Below, piece by piece: positions 15,330-18,354 of a stretch of 18,354 nt of DNA. The position numbers and the translations under genes were made by a program. This DNA comes from CANHEE01 sp043777755 (GTDB lineage: Bacteria > Bacteroidota > Bacteroidia > Chitinophagales > Saprospiraceae), in assembly GCA_043777755.1 (NCBI GenBank), contig JAYWHK010000298.1, positions 1-18,354 on the forward strand. The letters are read 5' to 3'. A model generated the notes under the pieces. The model did not search any database and was not told the DNA's origin. It saw only the letters and a list, made by a program, of their open reading frames with translations. Every line of letters starts with the position of its first letter. Position 1 is the stretch's first letter.

Positions 15330-16373
15330 ATGATACACAATGCAAATCCAAGGCAGGTTTCATTTTGGGCGGCAATTTTCATTACATTGATGATTGCTAT
15401 GCTTGTTTATTGCCTTTCGCTTTATTTTCAATTTAGCATCAATGGTTTTTTCCTTTTTAACCTTTTTATCTTCCTTTTGCTTATAAATTATACGATTATC
15501 TATTATTTTATTAAAAATTTTGTCTATAAAAGGATTAGAATTTTATACAAAACCATTCAAAAACAAAAAGGAACGCCCGAAAGTCTGAAAAAAGACGACG
15601 ATGATGAGATTTTTCAAAATGCTGAAAATGATATTCTTCGTTGGGTCGTGGACAGCCAAAATCAAATTCAAACACTCCAAACCTTAGAAGAATATCGCCG
15701 TAATTTTGTTGGCAATGTGTCGCACGAATTGCGAACACCAATTTTCAATATACAAGGTTTTTTGATGACCTTGTTAGATGGTGGTTTGGAAGATGCAGGC
15801 CTTACACAACGCTATGTTCAGAAAGCTGCACAAAATGCAGAACGTTTGCAAATTATTGTCAATGATTTGGAAACAATTGCAAAATTAGAAAGTGGAAAAA
15901 CTATTTTGAATCTTCAAGTTTTTGATATAAAAAATCTGGTCGAAACGGTTTTCGACGACCTTGATTTGCAAGCGAAAGAGAAAAATATCCGTCTGACTTT
16001 CAAAGAAGATGCCCAGAATCACCATAAAATACAAGCCGATCAAGAACAAATCAGACGTGTTTTGGAGAATTTAATAAAAAATTCTATCAAATATGGTCTT
16101 GAAAATGGCGTAACCCGCATTGGTTTTTATGAAATGGACGACGCTATTTTGATAGAAGTTGCCGACAATAGCCAAGGCATCGGCGCAGAACATTTACCTT
16201 ATCTTTTTGACCGTTTTTATCGGGTGGACAAAGGTCGAAGCCGTAACGAAGGCGGCTCTGGATTGGGCCTTTCCATTGTAAAACACATCATCGAAGCACA
16301 CCAACAAAGTATCAATGTACGTTCTACACTCAATGTCGGAACGACTTTTGGATTTACTTTGAAAAAAATATAA
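15330..16373 (+). CDS. PhoR-like membrane sensor histidine kinase
   Basis: This 347-residue kinase is the likely partner of the regulator just upstream. Two membrane helices at about 12-34 and 38-62 are joined by only a few residues, so there is no periplasmic sensor domain. A basic and then acidic linker (KKDDDDE, about 85-95) leads to the dimerisation domain, with phospho-acceptor His132 in FVGNVSHELRTP. The ATPase domain has the N box NLIKNSIKYG, G1 DNSQGIG, the F box LFDRFYR and G2 GGSGLGLSIVKHI. No clear PAS or HAMP domain is seen in the short linker, so sensing may involve the membrane or a partner protein. The layout resembles PhoR, without its PAS. Confidence 0.92.
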   Translation: MIHNANPRQVSFWAAIFITLMIAMLVYCLSLYFQFSINGFFLFNLFIFLLLINYTIIYYFIKNFVYKRIRILYKTIQKQKGTPESLKKDDDDEIFQNAENDILRWVVDSQNQIQTLQTLEEYRRNFVGNVSHELRTPIFNIQGFLMTLLDGGLEDAGLTQRYVQKAAQNAERLQIIVNDLETIAKLESGKTILNLQVFDIKNLVETVFDDLDLQAKEKNIRLTFKEDAQNHHKIQADQEQIRRVLENLIKNSIKYGLENGVTRIGFYEMDDAILIEVADNSQGIGAEHLPYLFDRFYRVDKGRSRNEGGSGLGLSIVKHIIEAHQQSINVRSTLNVGTTFGFTLKKI

Positions 16374-16389
16374 AATTATTTTTATTGGC

Positions 16390-16437
16390 AAAAAATCGTA
16401 TAAGTGTTTGATTTTCAAATATTTATACGATTTTTTT
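16390..16437. terminator. Long hairpin terminator of the two-component operon
   Basis: AAAAAATCGTATAA (16390-16403) pairs with TTATACGATTTTTT (16423-16436). Pairing goes on through GTGTTTG/CAAATAT with two wobbles, leaving a 5-nt loop, for 21 pairs in all. T follows at 16431-16437, giving a terminator 16 bp after the kinase stop. Confidence 0.85.
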
Positions 16438-16472
16438 ACATTATTTTTTTGATGAACGCCAAAAAATATAGT

Positions 16473-16502
16473 TGTATAATTTTACCTTTTCAACTATCTT
16501 TG
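16473..16502 (+). promoter_or_regulatory. Candidate promoter for the T9SS cargo gene at 16527
   Basis: TTG (16473-16475), a 20-base spacer and TATCTTG (16496-16502) resemble the Bacteroidota promoter, with one T missing from the TTTG part. It lies 24 bp before the ATG. Confidence 0.4.
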
Positions 16503-16526
16503 TAACAAATAAAACACCTATTTGTT

Positions 16527-17459
16527 ATGAGAAAAATATTTACAATTTTCGCTTTATTTTTTATTCTACAAAAAAATTTTGCTCAAAATGGAGAGCCTTT
16601 TGTTCCTGTTGGTGCAACATGGACATATTCGTATAAAAATATTTGGACAACAGCATTGGATAAATTCCCAAAGACCATCTGCCAAAAAGATACGCTTATC
16701 CAAGGTAGAATTTGTAGTAAGCTCATTTTTGAATATAGACCTTGCGATCCTATCGGAAAAACTTTGTTTTTTAGCAAAGACAATGATAAAGTTTATCTTT
16801 TTAATGGCGGAGAATTTAGGCTTTTGTATGATTATACAAAAAATAAAAAAAACGATTCTTGGAAATTTGCTTTTAGCTATCCTTATGGAACGCAAGTAAA
16901 ATATGATACTGTAAAGTTTGTAATAGACAGCGTTGGTATCCACAATTATAATGGACTCTCTGTTCCTATTCAATACGTAAATTTGTCACGACCAAACAAT
17001 GGTGTTTATAAAACTTACGCCACAGAATTTAGATTGCTTAAAAATATTGGCTCAGACAGAGATGTGTTGCCAATGATTGTTACTTTTCCTTGCGATGATG
17101 TAAATGGTTATTTGGAAGAATTGCGATGCTACAAAGATGTTTCTAATTTTATAAAATTCACCAACAAAGATTGTGAGGAAAAAACAACGAATGATGAGGA
17201 ATATAAGAATGAAAATATTTCTATTTTTCCAAATCCAGTACAATCCGAGCTTTTTATTAAACTTGAAGGCAGCAACTTTGAAACTGGCGAAATCAATATT
17301 TTCACCCAACAAGGTGTAAAAATATTATCTCAAAATATTTTACAAAACATTGATGACCAAAATATTGGTTTGTATAATTATCCTAATGGTTTATATTTTT
17401 GGGAAATAAAATTTGATAAAAAACGTTTTAGAAGTGGTAAGGTTCTGATTCAGCATTAA
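16527..17459 (+). CDS. Secreted protein of unknown function with T9SS sorting domain
   Basis: This 310-residue protein has a signal peptide at 1-19 (MRKIFTIFALFF...NFAQ). A mature region of about 210 residues starts with the phrase FVPVGATWTYSY, seen at the start of some T9SS cargo proteins. It has aromatic and beta-rich sequence and several Cys residues (for example TICQKD, RPCDP, FPCDDV, RCYKD). Residues 231-310 form a T9SS type A sorting domain (ISIFPNPVQSELF, YNYPNGLYFWEI, SGKVLIQ). It is likely transported across the outer membrane and attached or released. I recognise no catalytic motif. It sits between the two-component operon terminator and the DUF547 gene. Confidence 0.8.
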   Translation: MRKIFTIFALFFILQKNFAQNGEPFVPVGATWTYSYKNIWTTALDKFPKTICQKDTLIQGRICSKLIFEYRPCDPIGKTLFFSKDNDKVYLFNGGEFRLLYDYTKNKKNDSWKFAFSYPYGTQVKYDTVKFVIDSVGIHNYNGLSVPIQYVNLSRPNNGVYKTYATEFRLLKNIGSDRDVLPMIVTFPCDDVNGYLEELRCYKDVSNFIKFTNKDCEEKTTNDEEYKNENISIFPNPVQSELFIKLEGSNFETGEINIFTQQGVKILSQNILQNIDDQNIGLYNYPNGLYFWEIKFDKKRFRSGKVLIQH

Positions 17460-17470
17460 CTTCGTTTGCT

Positions 17471-17490
17471 GTGATACTTACGTGATACTT
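17471..17490 (+). repeat. Pair of 9-bp direct repeats before the DUF547 gene
   Basis: GTGATACTT occurs at 17471-17479 and 17482-17490, an 11-bp period, about one helical turn. The pair lies just upstream of the -7-like CATATTTG (17497-17504), as an activator site might. Confidence 0.45.
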
Positions 17491-17496
17491 TAATGC

Positions 17497-17504
17497 CATA
17501 TTTG
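17497..17504 (+). promoter_or_regulatory. Candidate -7 element for the DUF547 gene
   Basis: CATATTTG followed by CG differs from TAnnTTTG at the first base only and lies 31 bp before the ATG. No TTG was found at -33. Confidence 0.4.
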
Positions 17505-17535
17505 CGTCATTAATAAATCAAAATTCTTTTTAACA

Positions 17536-18219
17536 ATGAAATATTTAGCAGTATTATTGATTTTTGTGACAAACACTTTAATGGCTCAACCAAGCTACAA
17601 AAATTACGACGCTTTTTTGAAAAAGTATGTAAATAAAGCTGGCGATGTTGCCTATAAAAAAATCAAAAAAAGTGATTTGGAAACCATCGTAAAGGAGTTT
17701 CAAGCAGCAACACCGCAAAAAACATGGTCAAAAAATGAGCAATTGGCTTATTGGCTAAATGCTTATAACTTGTTCACAATCAGGCTAATAGTGGACAATT
17801 ATCCTTTGAAAAAAATTACAGATTTGGACAAAGGCAAGCCTTGGGATGTAAAACGAATTGAGTTGGGTGGGCAGAAATATTCACTCAATCAAATCGAAAA
17901 TGACATCATTCGTCCAACTTTCAAAGACGCTCGGATTCACTTTGCCATTAATTGTGCTGCAAAATCTTGTCCGCCACTCTTGAATACTGCATTTACGGCA
18001 GCCAATGTTCAAAACTACTTGGAGCAAAGAACAAAGTCTTTTATTATTTCAAAATCAAATGTTTTGGCAGAAAAAAATGTCAAAATTTCAAAAATATTTG
18101 ATTGGTATAAAGCTGATTTTAGCGATATTCCGACCTTTTTAAGCAAATATTCTACTGTAAAAGTAGCAAAAGATGCAAAAATTGAATTTTTAGAATATGA
18201 TTGGAGTTTGAATGAGTAG
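17536..18219 (+). CDS. Exported DUF547 domain protein
   Basis: This 227-residue protein has a signal peptide (MKYLAVLLIFVTNTLMAQ) and one DUF547 domain covering most of the mature chain. Family phrases are AYWLNAYN (71-78), a PWDVKRIELGGQKYSLNQIEN segment, and HFAINCAAKSC (135-145) with Cys140 and Cys145 next to His135. The conserved Cys/His set hints at a catalytic or metal-binding centre, but the family's activity is not established. It is probably periplasmic or at the outer membrane. The upstream gap of 76 bp with its own -7-like box suggests separate transcription. No T9SS tail is present. Confidence 0.88.
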   Translation: MKYLAVLLIFVTNTLMAQPSYKNYDAFLKKYVNKAGDVAYKKIKKSDLETIVKEFQAATPQKTWSKNEQLAYWLNAYNLFTIRLIVDNYPLKKITDLDKGKPWDVKRIELGGQKYSLNQIENDIIRPTFKDARIHFAINCAAKSCPPLLNTAFTAANVQNYLEQRTKSFIISKSNVLAEKNVKISKIFDWYKADFSDIPTFLSKYSTVKVAKDAKIEFLEYDWSLNE

Positions 18220-18259
18220 AGTGTTAAAATGTTCTCGCTTGATAAATCTATACATAAAA

Positions 18260-18274
18260 CGGGATGAAATCCCG
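18260..18274. repeat. Small GC-rich hairpin after the DUF547 gene
   Basis: CGGGAT and ATCCCG form a 6-bp stem with a GAA loop in an AT-rich setting. A-rich runs flank it on the plus strand, so a T tail exists only for minus-strand transcripts. Confidence 0.5.
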
Positions 18275-18281
18275 AAAAAAA

Positions 18282-18319
18282 TAGAACACTGATTGGACTG
18301 ATTTTCATGATTTATCATG
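18282..18319 (-). repeat. Dispersed 38-bp repeat, copy B (inverted)
   Basis: Its reverse complement matches 14476-14513 at 35 of 38 positions. It overlaps an inverted repeat, TTTCATGA (18303-18310) with TCATGAAA (18315-18322), which can form an 8-bp hairpin. Confidence 0.85.
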
Positions 18320-18354
18320 AAATACGTATAATAAAATCTTGATTTATCATGAAA
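18308..18354. repeat. Two 15-bp direct repeats at the right edge
   Basis: TGATTTATCATGAAA occurs exactly at 18308-18322 and 18340-18354, 32 bp apart. The second reaches the window end, so the array may continue. Confidence 0.85.

Overview
This AT-rich window reads as a piece of chromosome from a member of the Bacteroidota. The lineage within the phylum cannot be fixed from the sequence. Three secreted proteins end in C-terminal domains of the type IX secretion system (T9SS). Several genes are preceded by the Bacteroidota -7 element TAnnTTTG, and there are no clear Shine-Dalgarno sequences.

Layout, left to right. Positions 1-272 hold a promoter facing out of the window to the left, with an 18-bp perfect palindrome at its predicted start of transcription. 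Next comes a 1,356-residue secreted protein with Cys-rich HYR-like repeats, a dockerin-like repeat, a cohesin-like domain and a T9SS tail (273-4343). It ends in a strong terminator. It is followed by an Rpn/PD-(D/E)XK nuclease-transposase family gene carrying six tandem Gly-Ile-Glu-Gln repeats (4464-5321), a MiaE-type tRNA hydroxylase (5363-5965) and an exported gamma-glutamyltranspeptidase-family enzyme (6028-7887). A YdeI/OmdA-family gene on the minus strand (8023-8601) has a decayed IS30-family insertion sequence (8615-9736) placed 13 bp before its start codon. A second T9SS cargo protein follows (9850-11202) and shares a bidirectional terminator with a convergent RhlE-type DEAD-box helicase (11263-12591, minus). 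Then come pyrE and a lolA-like gene as a probable minus-strand operon transcribed lolA then pyrE (12805-14157).

A 471-bp divergent intergenic region (14158-14628) holds promoters for both directions, two small hairpins and one copy of a dispersed repeat. To its right lies a tightly coupled OmpR/PhoB-type response regulator and PhoR-like histidine kinase (14629-16373) ending in a long hairpin terminator. A third T9SS cargo gene (16527-17459) and a DUF547 gene (17536-18219) follow. The right edge has a small hairpin, an inverted copy of the dispersed repeat and short direct repeats.

Most genes are ordinary housekeeping or envelope genes. Functional links are weak except for the two-component pair and the lolA-pyrE pair. 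I found no CRISPR array, tRNA, rRNA or recognisable new multi-gene system. The items most worth a second look are the dispersed inverted repeat, the palindromes placed just after minus-strand promoters, the IS insertion at the YdeI/OmdA gene, the variable-looking repeat in the Rpn gene, and the atypical active-site region of the gamma-glutamyltranspeptidase homologue.
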